Source: Psychrobacillus sp. OK028 (GTDB taxonomy: Bacteria; Bacillota; Bacilli; Bacillales_A; Planococcaceae). From it: 64,000 bases of DNA. Positions within the stretch are counted from its first letter, which is position 1, and each line of letters begins with the position of its first letter. The translations under genes were made by a program, and so were the position numbers. Location: assembly GCF_900103605.1 (NCBI RefSeq), contig NZ_FNHY01000004.1, positions 186,001 to 250,000 of the forward strand. The letters run 5' to 3'. Shown here in pieces: positions 1-8,724 of this stretch. A model generated the notes under the pieces. It did not search any database. It was not told the origin of the DNA and saw only the letters and a list, made by a program, of their open reading frames with translations.

Positions 1-245
1 TGAACAACATGCGAAGCGATAAATGTATTAGTTACTCCTGCTAAAAATGCCAAAAACGATATTCCTAGCATAATACTGCCCCAAAAAATAATAGCTTGCT
101 GATCTCCAGCTAAAATCCCATCATCAATAATGATAGCGATTAGCAATGGTTGAATAAGCTCTACAGAAAGCTCCACTAACATTAACACTAAAGCGAAAAT
201 TACCAACATTCTATATGGAGATAAATAAGAAAAAATAGTCTTCAA
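1..245 (-). CDS. ABC exporter, N-terminal end (partial)
   Basis: Open to the left edge; 81 codons are visible. The translation begins MKTIFSYLSPYRMLVIFALV and continues with LIQPLLIAIIIDDGIL, the first transmembrane helices of a type-1 ABC exporter membrane domain. The sequence resembles B. subtilis YfiB and other LmrA-type multidrug exporters. The start is a TTG at 243-245 with AGGGGTG about 8 bases upstream; there is no ATG near it. The ATP-binding half would lie outside the window. The family call is good, the substrate unknown. Confidence 0.75.
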   Translation of the reverse strand, partial: MKTIFSYLSPYRMLVIFALVLMLVELSVELIQPLLIAIIIDDGILAGDQQAIIFWGSIMLGISFLAFLAGVTNTFIASHVV

Positions 246-328
246 AATGGAAACACCCCTAGATTCTTCGACACTCGAATTAATTACTGTAAAATCTATT
301 ATGCCATAAAATTATCTGAAGATATAGA

Positions 329-362
329 AAAAGATGACTTAATATTACCAAAGTCATCCTTT
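329..362 (-). terminator. Rho-independent terminator of the EamA gene
   Basis: GATGACTT (333-340) pairs with AAGTCATC (351-358) and is followed on the minus strand by a T run. The stem overlaps the TGA stop of the EamA permease gene. Confidence 0.8.
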
Positions 363-1292
363 TCTTTTACGCATCCATTTAATTTCCCCTGCAATAGACA
401 GCCATGTAACAAATACAAGCATGACAATAACACCAATATATTGCCAAACCCCAAGTATTTGACTAAACCAGAAGACGGAAATAATCATCGCGGTTAGTGG
501 CTCAATACTGGATAATATACTTGTTTCCACAGCAGTTATGTATTTCATGCTTGATAAAAATAATATAAATGCAACGGTTCCGATCAATATAACAATGACG
601 ACAATCAAGTTTAAAGGGTATGCTGCAAGATAGATCCATTCATCTGTATTCCATATTTGTGTAACCAGCGCAAGCACTACCCCACCGATTAGCATTCCCC
701 AGCCGACAACAACGAGAACTCCCCATTCTTTCATCAACCTAGCTGGATATACAGTATAAATAGAAAATGCTACCCCTACTGCCATTCCCCAAAGTAAAGC
801 TTCCCTACTTATTAACAATATGCTCACATTTGCATTCGTTAATAATAGAAACAAACCAATTAATGTACCGATAATACCTATAACCTGATATTTAGGTGGA
901 AATACTTTGTTCCTCCAGGACAAATATAAAATAATATAAACCGGTCCTAAAAATTGAAGCAATGTAGCGATCGATGCATTACTCGCCTCAATTGCTGCAA
1001 CAAATGTATACTGTACCCCCAACATTCCTAATACGCCGAAAACAATTAGTTGTTTGAGCCAACTGACATCTTTCCATATAAGAAAAATTCGCTTCCCTGT
1101 GATAAATAAATAAAGCAATATACATAAACCAGCTGTTATTAAGCGAACCGTTAAGAAAAAAGAAACGGATAAGCTAGTATTATTTAATATCCATTCCATC
1201 ATAGGTCCTGATGCACCCCATAAAATAGAACCTAAAACTATGAGTAATATACCTTTGGACCTTACAAACTTATTTTCAGTCATATTTTCCAA
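354..1292 (-). CDS. EamA/DMT family permease
   Basis: A 312-residue integral membrane protein with about ten hydrophobic helices in two tandem EamA repeats (roughly residues 10-145 and 155-300). The early motif GSILWGASGP and late SSIEPLTAMIISVFWF are typical of the drug/metabolite transporter superfamily, which exports amino acids or metabolites. The open frame starts at a TTG (1290-1292); an in-frame ATG three codons later (1281-1283) is a competing start, and GGAAAG lies 3 and 12 bases upstream of the two. The gene is divergent from the c-di-GMP gene at 1414. The substrate cannot be read from sequence. Confidence 0.85.
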   Translation of the reverse strand: MENMTENKFVRSKGILLIVLGSILWGASGPMMEWILNNTSLSVSFFLTVRLITAGLCILLYLFITGKRIFLIWKDVSWLKQLIVFGVLGMLGVQYTFVAAIEASNASIATLLQFLGPVYIILYLSWRNKVFPPKYQVIGIIGTLIGLFLLLTNANVSILLISREALLWGMAVGVAFSIYTVYPARLMKEWGVLVVVGWGMLIGGVVLALVTQIWNTDEWIYLAAYPLNLIVVIVILIGTVAFILFLSSMKYITAVETSILSSIEPLTAMIISVFWFSQILGVWQYIGVIVMLVFVTWLSIAGEIKWMRKRKG

Positions 1293-1413
1293 CTACTTTC
1301 CGAAGTACTTTTTACCCACCTATATATTTTCTTATGAATATATGGTATTATACTCATGACTAATTTATTGAAACCATAAAAAATAATCCCAGAATATTTA
1401 AGGAGGCTTGAAT

Positions 1414-3429
1414 ATGTTTCTCAAAGAAGAAGAATCTTTAAACTTAAGCAACACTGTCTTTAGCAACTTGCCAACACCTTGTTTTATGACAGATAACGAG
1501 GGCAAGATTGTCTGGTGGAGCCAAGAAGCCGAAAAACAATTTGGTTACTCTATTATTGACTTACAAAACACAGATGTACCACTTTTTACTGACTATACAC
1601 AAGGACACTTTAATGCAAATTGGGAAACTATTTTACATACAGAAGATCCTTTTGAAGTAAGCCCCGTAGTCCTTTATTCGAAAGATAAAAAAGCTATAAA
1701 AACATCCATTGTTGCAAAGTCCTTTGCCTATCAGGATATGCGCTATGTATTATTTCAGATTAAAACAGATACAAGTAATTTATTGGAAGCATCTTCTTTT
1801 CAAGAAGTTCAACTTATAAAAAAAGGATTGTCCAATTCTTTCATGGTCGTTTATATTGATCCTGAAGGGCTAATCATGCATGCTAACGATAAGTTTTTGA
1901 AAAAAAGTGGTTGGACTCCTAAACGAATCATCGGAAAATCTTTTTGGCAGCTACTACCGGATACTCCTGAATATATAGCAATTGGGAAACAGATTATTAC
2001 GAAGCTTCGAGACGGCAAGGTATTTCAAAATGCTGTCGAGAAAGTCACAAAAGACGGCACTGTATATTGGGTGAATTTGTTAGGTATCCCTGTATCTAAT
2101 ACTCAAAATAATACGCCTTACTTTTTATTATTGGAAGAAGAAATTACCGAAAAGAAATTAATGCAGAACAAACTAGAACAGATTGCTTATGTAGACACAG
2201 AAACAGGTTTGTTAACTAGACATCGATTAGAAGAAATAGTAAATGAATATATCAAGGAAAAAAAATCATTTTCTTTTGTTTTCATTAGCATCGACCAATT
2301 TTATACATTAAAAGAAATTTTCAATGATCAAACCGAATCGATAATGTTAAATGAATTTGCCATAAGATTGAAAATCTATTTCGAAGATTCTATTATAGCA
2401 AGATCTGGCAGAGATGATTTTGCAATCGTAACTCCTTTAAGTGATTGGTATATCCAAGGGTTTACACATTATTTGAAGCAAAATCCTATTTACTTAGACA
2501 GCAAGATTATTCCAATTACTGTAAGCGGAGCTATAACTCGCTACCCGGAAGATCAGCAATCTTATCTTCATCTATTAAAAGCTACTACTAATACAATTCA
2601 AAAGGTTAAGCTAGAAGGTGGCAGTATGATCACTACTCTTTCTAAGTCTGACCACTCGAAACTTTCTCGCAAAATTCAAATTGAGAAGCGATTATTAGAA
2701 GCATTGAACCATAATGATCTACACGTTATGTTCTTACCTCAAAAAGATGTAAAGACCGGTGCAATAACGTCCGTAGAGGCATTAGTGAGATGGGAAGACA
2801 GCATACTAGGCACTGTATCACCAGAAGAACTAATCCCCATCGCTGAGGAAACAGGACTAATCAACGAAATCGGTCAGTTTATGCTCGAAAAATCTTGTGA
2901 GCAAGCTGCAATTTGGGAACGAAAAGGAATACCTATCAAAGTGAGCTTCAATTCATCCATTCGTGAATTTAGAGATAAAAATATGGTGCGAACGATTCGA
3001 AAAGTGCTAGAGAAATATAAATGTTCCCCACAGCTGATTCAAATAGAATTCACTGAGAAATTTGCTCTCGAGGCTGAAGCCGAAAAAGCAATTGTTCAGC
3101 AAATACAAAAGTTGCAGCAGGATGGTATCGTCTTTGTGTTGGATGATTTCGGAACTGGATATGCCTCTTTACGCTATTTACAAATGCTACCAATAGGTAA
3201 ATTAAAAATAGATAAATCTTTTATAAGCTCTATTACTAAGCAAGAAAAACTTGAAAAGCTGGTTCAAGGTTTAGTACAATTTGGCCAATCGTTAAATTTA
3301 CAAGTGGTTGCAGAAGGTGTCGAAACAGCCGAACAGTTTGAGATTCTCAAGCGAGTGGGCTGTGATGCGGTACAAGGCTATTATGTAAGCTTACCAATTT
3401 CTGCTGATGAAGTAGAGGAAATGTTATAA
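1414..3429 (+). CDS. PAS-PAS-GGDEF-EAL c-di-GMP phosphodiesterase
   Basis: 671 residues, no membrane segment, so a cytosolic sensor. Two PAS domains (about 10-115 and 135-250) precede a GGDEF domain (about 255-410) and an EAL domain (about 420-671). The GGDEF signature reads SGRDDF (331-336), so cyclase activity is doubtful. The EAL domain looks intact: EAL at 455-457, NSS, the E of IEFTE, DDFGTG at 577-582, AEGVE and QGYY. The likely reaction is hydrolysis of c-di-GMP to pGpG, controlled by the PAS domains. AGGAGG at 1401-1406 sits 7 bases before ATG 1414 and only 1 base from an upstream TTG at 1408, so ATG 1414 is chosen. Confidence 0.92.
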   Translation: MFLKEEESLNLSNTVFSNLPTPCFMTDNEGKIVWWSQEAEKQFGYSIIDLQNTDVPLFTDYTQGHFNANWETILHTEDPFEVSPVVLYSKDKKAIKTSIVAKSFAYQDMRYVLFQIKTDTSNLLEASSFQEVQLIKKGLSNSFMVVYIDPEGLIMHANDKFLKKSGWTPKRIIGKSFWQLLPDTPEYIAIGKQIITKLRDGKVFQNAVEKVTKDGTVYWVNLLGIPVSNTQNNTPYFLLLEEEITEKKLMQNKLEQIAYVDTETGLLTRHRLEEIVNEYIKEKKSFSFVFISIDQFYTLKEIFNDQTESIMLNEFAIRLKIYFEDSIIARSGRDDFAIVTPLSDWYIQGFTHYLKQNPIYLDSKIIPITVSGAITRYPEDQQSYLHLLKATTNTIQKVKLEGGSMITTLSKSDHSKLSRKIQIEKRLLEALNHNDLHVMFLPQKDVKTGAITSVEALVRWEDSILGTVSPEELIPIAEETGLINEIGQFMLEKSCEQAAIWERKGIPIKVSFNSSIREFRDKNMVRTIRKVLEKYKCSPQLIQIEFTEKFALEAEAEKAIVQQIQKLQQDGIVFVLDDFGTGYASLRYLQMLPIGKLKIDKSFISSITKQEKLEKLVQGLVQFGQSLNLQVVAEGVETAEQFEILKRVGCDAVQGYYVSLPISADEVEEML

Positions 3430-3446
3430 AAAAATTTATATAAAAT

Positions 3447-3486
3447 AAAACCGTGGGCAGAGTTAATCTCTTTGCTCACGGTTTTG
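3447..3486. terminator. Bidirectional terminator between convergent genes
   Basis: AAAACCGTGGGCA pairs with TGCTCACGGTTTT, with one mismatch and a loop rich in pyrimidines. It lies between the EAL gene and the 3' end of the ThrE-type gene, whose last codons it overlaps, and has T or A runs on both sides. Confidence 0.8.
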
Positions 3487-3925
3487 TTTTTAATCTCAAA
3501 AATGCCTTCACCCAAAGTTGGGTAATAATTTCTGCGAATACTAAGCCCATTGCTATAGCGCCTGAAATTAGTAAGGCTTGGGAGCCAAATTCAAGCGCTG
3601 TGGCGTAATCTTTTTCCACAACATGCCTCATAGCATTATAAGCAGTGCCCCCAGGAACTAGTGGAATGATTCCGGCAACACTAAAAATAATCATCGGCAT
3701 TTTAAATTTTTTCGACATTATATGGGATACGAATGCAACGGTAAAGGCACCCGCAAATGAAGCACCTACCTGATCCTGGTTTAGTTGATTTACGCACATA
3801 TAAACAATCCAACCTGTCATCCCACCAATTCCACAGTAAAAGAGTGATTTTTTCGGTGCGTTAAATACTACTCCGAAAGCCATAGCTGCGATAAAACTTA
3901 AAATACCTTGAGTAATATATATCAA
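3476..3925 (-). CDS. Threonine/serine exporter, small subunit (ThrE_2/DUF3815)
   Basis: 149 residues with four to five hydrophobic helices. The motif PLVPGGTAYNAMRHVV is characteristic of the C-terminal half of ThrE (DUF3815), the YjjB type. In Corynebacterium ThrE both halves are in one polypeptide; here the N-terminal half is the separate gene immediately upstream, 12 bases away, so the two probably form one heteromeric exporter of threonine, serine or a related metabolite. In E. coli YjjPB has been tied to succinate export, so the substrate is uncertain. Confidence 0.88.
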   Translation of the reverse strand: MIYITQGILSFIAAMAFGVVFNAPKKSLFYCGIGGMTGWIVYMCVNQLNQDQVGASFAGAFTVAFVSHIMSKKFKMPMIIFSVAGIIPLVPGGTAYNAMRHVVEKDYATALEFGSQALLISGAIAMGLVFAEIITQLWVKAFLRLKTKP

Positions 3926-3937
3926 TCCTAATCCTCC

Positions 3938-4681
3938 TTACAGTGAAATTATTAGTGCTACTCCGGCTCCAATTGCAAAAGCGGTAAGAAAAGCTTCTGC
4001 TCCCTTTGACAGACCTGATACAAAATGACCTGCCATTAAATCACGAACAGCATTAGTGATTAATAAACCAGGTACAAGTGGCATTACAGAGCCAATAATA
4101 ATTTTGTCAATTTCTATCCCTAGGCCACTAGAAACAGATAAAATTGCTATGATTGTAACGAACATAGCTGCTAAAAACTCCGCAAAGAATTTAACTCTAG
4201 TCCTTACTTCTAACCGGTCTGCTATTGCATAACCTATACCACCAGCGAGCAAAGCTGTTGATACATCCATTAGCCTTCCTCCGTATAATAATAGAAAAGC
4301 ACCTGATGCAATAGCAGCTGCAGCTACTTTTATCCAAAGAGGAAATGTTTCATGACCCTTATCAATTTGTTTTAGCTCGCTATATGCTTCTTCAATTGTA
4401 ATATCACCAAAAGTTAATTTTCTTGATACATTATTTACTAAGGCTATCTTTCCTAAATCGGTCGTTCTTGCTTTTATTCTTACTAATCTTGTTGGAAGGT
4501 TTTTGTTTCCACTAAAAATGATTCCAGTTGGAGTGACAAAGCTTTGAGATTCCGTCAGTTCCTGTGAAACAGCCATACGATCCATCGTATCTTCCGCTCG
4601 ATATGTCTCAGCTCCACTTTCCATCATTAAACGTCCAGCAAGTAAACAGCATTCCACTACCAATTCATAATCTGCAGTCAA
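3938..4681 (-). CDS. Threonine/serine exporter, large subunit (ThrE/DUF1212)
   Basis: 247 residues from the chosen start. The N-terminal soluble part contains LMMESGAETYRAEDTM and the SFVTPTGIIFS region typical of ThrE/YjjP (DUF1212), followed by about five helices ending in VMPLVPGLLITNAVRDLMAG. An upstream ATG at 4705 is in frame, but the only good Shine-Dalgarno sequence (GAAGGTG) lies inside that extension, 7 bases before a TTG at 4679-4681, so the TTG is preferred. Partner of the gene at 3476; same operon. Confidence 0.87.
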   Translation of the reverse strand: MTADYELVVECCLLAGRLMMESGAETYRAEDTMDRMAVSQELTESQSFVTPTGIIFSGNKNLPTRLVRIKARTTDLGKIALVNNVSRKLTFGDITIEEAYSELKQIDKGHETFPLWIKVAAAAIASGAFLLLYGGRLMDVSTALLAGGIGYAIADRLEVRTRVKFFAEFLAAMFVTIIAILSVSSGLGIEIDKIIIGSVMPLVPGLLITNAVRDLMAGHFVSGLSKGAEAFLTAFAIGAGVALIISL

Positions 4682-4767
4682 TGAGGAACACCTTCTTTCA
4701 TCCATTTAAGCTAATCTTATAGAACCAACTGAAAAAAAACAATTGCTGTTGGAATTTTATCCAAAAT

Positions 4768-4798
4768 AAAGAAAGTGACTATAAAAGCCACTTTCGTT
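4768..4798 (-). terminator. Terminator of the beta-propeller gene
   Basis: GAAAGTG (4771-4777) pairs with CACTTTC (4789-4795); on the minus strand the hairpin is followed by TTTATTTT. It sits immediately 3' of the stop codon of the gene at 4799. Confidence 0.75.
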
Positions 4799-6916
4799 CT
4801 AATACTTCACTAGACCAGTTTGTTTATAAGTATGAATATTATAGCTTTTAATTTCTTTTATCGCAATTGTATAAATAGTGTCACCTGCGTAGACAATTCT
4901 TTGAATCGAACTTTCCCATTCTTCATACATTTGACCAGCAACCTCAGGACGAAGTAAGTCCCCTTTGCGCTGGATTCCATTTTCTGGTGTTATCTCGTAG
5001 ATTAATGCTCCATCCTGCTTGAAATCTGAATATTCCTTGCCTGGTAGTTTTTCGTATATAGATACAGGGAACCCGTATAAATTATTCTGCTGGTGTTCAA
5101 AAAGTGCATGATGGTCATATTGTAATGGTGAATACGTACCTTGATCACCTATTATTTCTGTATCTTTTTCTTTTGGATTTGCAAAGTCACTTACATCGAA
5201 CAAGGAGATTTTCATTCCTTCAGTTATAATCAGTGGCTCTTTCCCACCATTTTGGGTATCAATTTTTGTCTCGTAGCCGAACCCGATAAGATGATTTTCA
5301 TCTAACGGATGTAAATAATTACTAAATCCAGGTATCTTTAACTCTCCTAATACTTTAGGAGAAGTAGGAGTAGCGGTGTCTATTACGAATAGCGGATCTG
5401 TTTCTTTAAACGTCACCATATAAGCTTTATCCCCCATAAACCTTGCTGAATAAATTCGCTCATCCTTTGCAAGACCTGTTAGAGAGCCTACCAATTTCAT
5501 CCCATCATCTAATATAAATAAGTTGTTTTCAGACACTTCATTTTCATCCCAACTATTACCCTTAGTTGTCACTGCTCGTAAATATCCATTATATTCATCC
5601 ATGGAGAATTGGTTTAAAATATGGCCCTTTAAGCGGTTGGAAGCAACAAATTGGATAGCCGTTTTGTTTAACGCAAACTTGAACACTTCCGTATCCATAG
5701 AGCCTGGATTCCAAATCATCTTGTTGCTAGAAGTACTTCCCTCAAAAATACTCGAAGTTAAAAACAAATTATCCTTCGACATATATAATTGTTCACTTCC
5801 ACCGAGATAGCCTTTTGTCATTACTTCATTTTTCTTGGGATTCGTAACGTCTAAAGCAGTGATTATACTATACGTCGCCTCCTTGGAATTCGGAAGGATG
5901 GAAAGATCCTTGTATGGCAAAGGTTTCACTGTTTCTCCTGATTTTGAATCATACGTAAACGGGCGCAACTCTATATTTTCTTGTTCTTCCATTATCCAAA
6001 AATTTGGGTATACATTTGTTACATAGTAGAGCGTATCATCTGTTAGCCTAGCCCCAGACATATTCCCTTCCGTCCCGACCTCTCTTTGTAATTTCGGGGC
6101 TGATGGATTGGAAATATCATAAAATAACGCAGTAGTCATAGAATTCATCGGCATATACATTCGTGCTTCGTTATTACTATCTTCCTCATACTGTAATGTT
6201 TGATAAGAATTCTTTTGCGCCAAAACTATTAATGTTTTATCGGTTAAGAACAGCTGCATTGGATAATAATCCTGACCAAACCTAATCTTTGTTTCCTCTT
6301 TCATTTTCGTTGGATCCTCAATATTTACGATAGAGACGTTATTTTCTGTTATCGAATATATATGGGTGCCATTTGTTTTTACGATATCTGCCTCGTCTAC
6401 ACCTTCAACTTGATTGTTAGTTGTAGAATAATCACCGCCACCTTTAGCGTCAGAAGATACCTCCGCAGATTCTTCCGTCGATTCCGGAAACGCAAAATTC
6501 TTGTTATGAATGTTTTGCAATTTCATTACCATTTCAAAATGGGCTTTTAGCTCCGCTTGTGATTGGACTGTTGGCAGCTCTTTATATACGTGAAAAGGAA
6601 AATCAGTTTTTGTCCTTCTGAGTTTGTCTTTCACATGCAAAGTGTATTTGCCTTCATTCAATCCTGTAACCTCGAGGGATTTGCCATTTGAAGTAATCGA
6701 ATAACTCGCATTGACTTTCTTACCTAGTTGATCCTCGATGTATACATCTCCGTTTTCTAATGCATTTTTTCCGATCGCGGAAGAAAAAGAAGCTCGAAAA
6801 ACCTCACCAGATAGCACAACTGATTGAGCTGTCACAGATAATTTAGCGAAATAGAATACACTACCTAATCCAACCACTAAAACTAATGCCGCTATTGAAA
6901 TAATCCACCTTTTCAA
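4799..6916 (-). CDS. Secreted, membrane-anchored beta-propeller protein
   Basis: 705 residues. One N-terminal hydrophobic segment (about 5-25) serves as an uncleaved anchor or signal. Residues about 30-110 look like a bacterial Ig-like (SbsA-type) domain. A spacer of low complexity follows, then the NNQVEGVDEADIVKTNGTHI motif that begins the Beta_propel family (PF09826), with repeating strands to the C-terminus. Expected outside the cytoplasmic membrane; biochemical role unknown. The gene is monocistronic, with its own terminator and a divergent neighbour (AtoE-type transporter). Confidence 0.85.
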   Translation of the reverse strand: MKRWIISIAALVLVVGLGSVFYFAKLSVTAQSVVLSGEVFRASFSSAIGKNALENGDVYIEDQLGKKVNASYSITSNGKSLEVTGLNEGKYTLHVKDKLRRTKTDFPFHVYKELPTVQSQAELKAHFEMVMKLQNIHNKNFAFPESTEESAEVSSDAKGGGDYSTTNNQVEGVDEADIVKTNGTHIYSITENNVSIVNIEDPTKMKEETKIRFGQDYYPMQLFLTDKTLIVLAQKNSYQTLQYEEDSNNEARMYMPMNSMTTALFYDISNPSAPKLQREVGTEGNMSGARLTDDTLYYVTNVYPNFWIMEEQENIELRPFTYDSKSGETVKPLPYKDLSILPNSKEATYSIITALDVTNPKKNEVMTKGYLGGSEQLYMSKDNLFLTSSIFEGSTSSNKMIWNPGSMDTEVFKFALNKTAIQFVASNRLKGHILNQFSMDEYNGYLRAVTTKGNSWDENEVSENNLFILDDGMKLVGSLTGLAKDERIYSARFMGDKAYMVTFKETDPLFVIDTATPTSPKVLGELKIPGFSNYLHPLDENHLIGFGYETKIDTQNGGKEPLIITEGMKISLFDVSDFANPKEKDTEIIGDQGTYSPLQYDHHALFEHQQNNLYGFPVSIYEKLPGKEYSDFKQDGALIYEITPENGIQRKGDLLRPEVAGQMYEEWESSIQRIVYAGDTIYTIAIKEIKSYNIHTYKQTGLVKY

Positions 6917-7118
6917 TACGGATCACCCTTCCTTTTTTCTTTGTAACCCATTAGACTTTAAAAAATTGAATTAGTTACACCCACGGAAAGAAAATTCAGA
7001 ATTATTATTAATTCCTTTCTCTAGATTAAATATTATGAATTGTATAGCGAATTAACTAGGGTTCAATTATCATATATTAAGAGGGGGATGGACAACAAAA
7101 ACAAAGGGGGAAATTAAT

Positions 7119-8435
7119 TTGAAGGTTTTAACACGATTTACAAATTCCTTAATGGAAAGGTACTTACCGGATCCGTATATTTTTGTAGCAATATTAACAT
7201 TACTTGTTTTTTTACTTGGAGTGACTCTAACGGACTCTACTCCTCTTGAAATGGCTACTTATTGGGGAGATGGATTTTGGGGATTACTATCTTTCACTAT
7301 GCAAATGGTTGTAGTCCTATTAGCAGGACATGTATTAGCAAGTAGTCCAGTTTTCAAAAAAATACTAAGTTCTCTTGCTGGTACTGCGAAATCTCCAGGA
7401 GCTGCTATACTACTAGTATCTGTAGTTTCGCTTATCGGTTGCTGGATTAACTGGGGATTTGGTTTGGTAATTGGGGCTTTATTTGCCAAGGAAATTGCTC
7501 GACAAGTGAAGAATGTAGATTATCGCTTACTAATTGCTAGTGCGTATTCTGGTTTCATCATTTGGCACGGCGGTTTAGCTGGATCTATTCCACTATCTAT
7601 CGCAACGGAAGGACATCCCTTCGCAGACATAATGGGCATTGTTCCTACTACAGAAACTTTATTTACTACATACAACTTATTTATTGTAATTGCACTTTTT
7701 GTTTCTGTTCCACTATTAAACAGATGGATGATGCCAAGTAAAGAAGAAACTTTCTCTATTGATCCTACTCTACTTGAAGAAGAGGATACTGTTGAAGAGA
7801 ATACTAAAAATCTTACACCCGCTCTTCGTTTAGAGAAGAGTTATATTCTAACTGGTTTAATCGGACTGCTTGGTTTAGTATATCTAGTTCAACATTTTAT
7901 GAATAAAGGGTTTGATTTAAATCTTAATATCGTTAACTTGATATTTATAGTTCTCGGTATAATTTGTCATGGTACTCCACAGCGATTCTTAGTTGCAGTA
8001 AAAAATGCAGCTAAAACCGTTGGTGATATTGTTATTCAGTTTCCTTTTTATGCGGGAATCATGGGGATGATGGTTGCTTCTGGACTTGCAGGTGTCGTAT
8101 CTGAGGCATTTATCAGTATTTCTAATGAGCATACTTTTTATCTCTTTACTTTTTATGCGGCAGGAATTGTAAACTTCTTTATCCCATCGGGAGGTGGGCA
8201 ATGGGCAGTTCAAGCACCAATTATGTTAGATGCTGCATCTGCTTTAGATCTCAGTTATGCTAAGACTGCAATGGCTATTGCTTGGGGTGATGCGTGGACA
8301 AACATGATCCAACCTTTCTGGGCTTTACCAGCATTAGCTATTGCTGGTTTAAAAGCAAAGGATATTATGGGCTATTGTGTATTTATCCTGCTATTAAGTG
8401 GGCTAGTGATAAGTATCGGTCTATTTTTCTTCTAA
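7119..8435 (+). CDS. Short-chain fatty acid transporter, AtoE family
   Basis: 438 residues with about twelve helices. The opening LMERYLPDPYIFVAILTLLVF, the GCWINWGFGLVIGALFAKEI segment and NFFIPSGGGQWAVQAPIM are hallmarks of the AtoE/SCFA_trans family (PF02667), which imports short-chain fatty acids such as butyrate or acetoacetate. The start is TTG, preceded by AAAGGGGGAAAT. No catabolic gene is directly linked; the lysine and beta-oxidation clusters nearby could use its substrates (inference). Confidence 0.9.
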   Translation: MKVLTRFTNSLMERYLPDPYIFVAILTLLVFLLGVTLTDSTPLEMATYWGDGFWGLLSFTMQMVVVLLAGHVLASSPVFKKILSSLAGTAKSPGAAILLVSVVSLIGCWINWGFGLVIGALFAKEIARQVKNVDYRLLIASAYSGFIIWHGGLAGSIPLSIATEGHPFADIMGIVPTTETLFTTYNLFIVIALFVSVPLLNRWMMPSKEETFSIDPTLLEEEDTVEENTKNLTPALRLEKSYILTGLIGLLGLVYLVQHFMNKGFDLNLNIVNLIFIVLGIICHGTPQRFLVAVKNAAKTVGDIVIQFPFYAGIMGMMVASGLAGVVSEAFISISNEHTFYLFTFYAAGIVNFFIPSGGGQWAVQAPIMLDAASALDLSYAKTAMAIAWGDAWTNMIQPFWALPALAIAGLKAKDIMGYCVFILLLSGLVISIGLFFF

Positions 8436-8507
8436 AAGCAGTAAGATTTTAGTAGTATTTCAATCCTCCTCAGAAATCGCTTAAAGAATCGTATTAGACT
8501 AATAGGT

Positions 8508-8543
8508 TAAGCTCTCGAATAAATTAATCGAGAGCTTTTTTTG
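8508..8543 (+). terminator. Terminator of the AtoE gene
   Basis: GCTCTCGA (8511-8518) pairs with TCGAGAGC (8528-8535), followed by seven T. Confidence 0.85.
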
Positions 8544-8554
8544 TTACCCTTTTC

Positions 8555-8650
8555 TTACTCTTGAAAATAGGTTAGTCTGTTAGGGATGGCGATTACTTGC
8601 GGTAATTAGGATTTCACTCTCTTTCGCTAGATATTTACTTGCGTAAAGAA
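8555..8650. repeat. Short 21-bp-period repeat array
   Basis: Degenerate units beginning TTACTCTTG, TTAGTCTG, TTACTTGCGG, TCACTCTC and TTACTTGCG start at 8555, 8572, 8593, 8614 and 8635. After a first interval of 17, the spacing is exactly 21 bp three times. The motif resembles the TTTACTCTCG array at 13.7 kb. It lies between two terminators, outside any gene. Confidence 0.5.
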
Positions 8651-8668
8651 ATATTGTTTTAAAAAATT

Positions 8669-8716
8669 AAAAAGCAAGAATGTTATTCACGGAGGTGAAC
8701 GACATTCTTGCTTTTT
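8669..8716 (-). terminator. Terminator of the lysine-degradation operon
   Basis: AAAGCAAGAATG (8671-8682) pairs with CATTCTTGCTTT (8703-8714); the minus strand continues into TTAATTTTTT. It closes the operon whose last gene ends at 8725. Confidence 0.85.
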
Positions 8717-8724
8717 TATATATT

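Noticed and set aside
5523-5810. 95-codon plus-strand frame inside the beta-propeller gene, and similar antisense frames elsewhere (for example 28130-28510, 49478-49909, 59030-59506)
   Set aside because: All are shadows of well-supported genes on the other strand, with no ribosome binding sites or family motifs.
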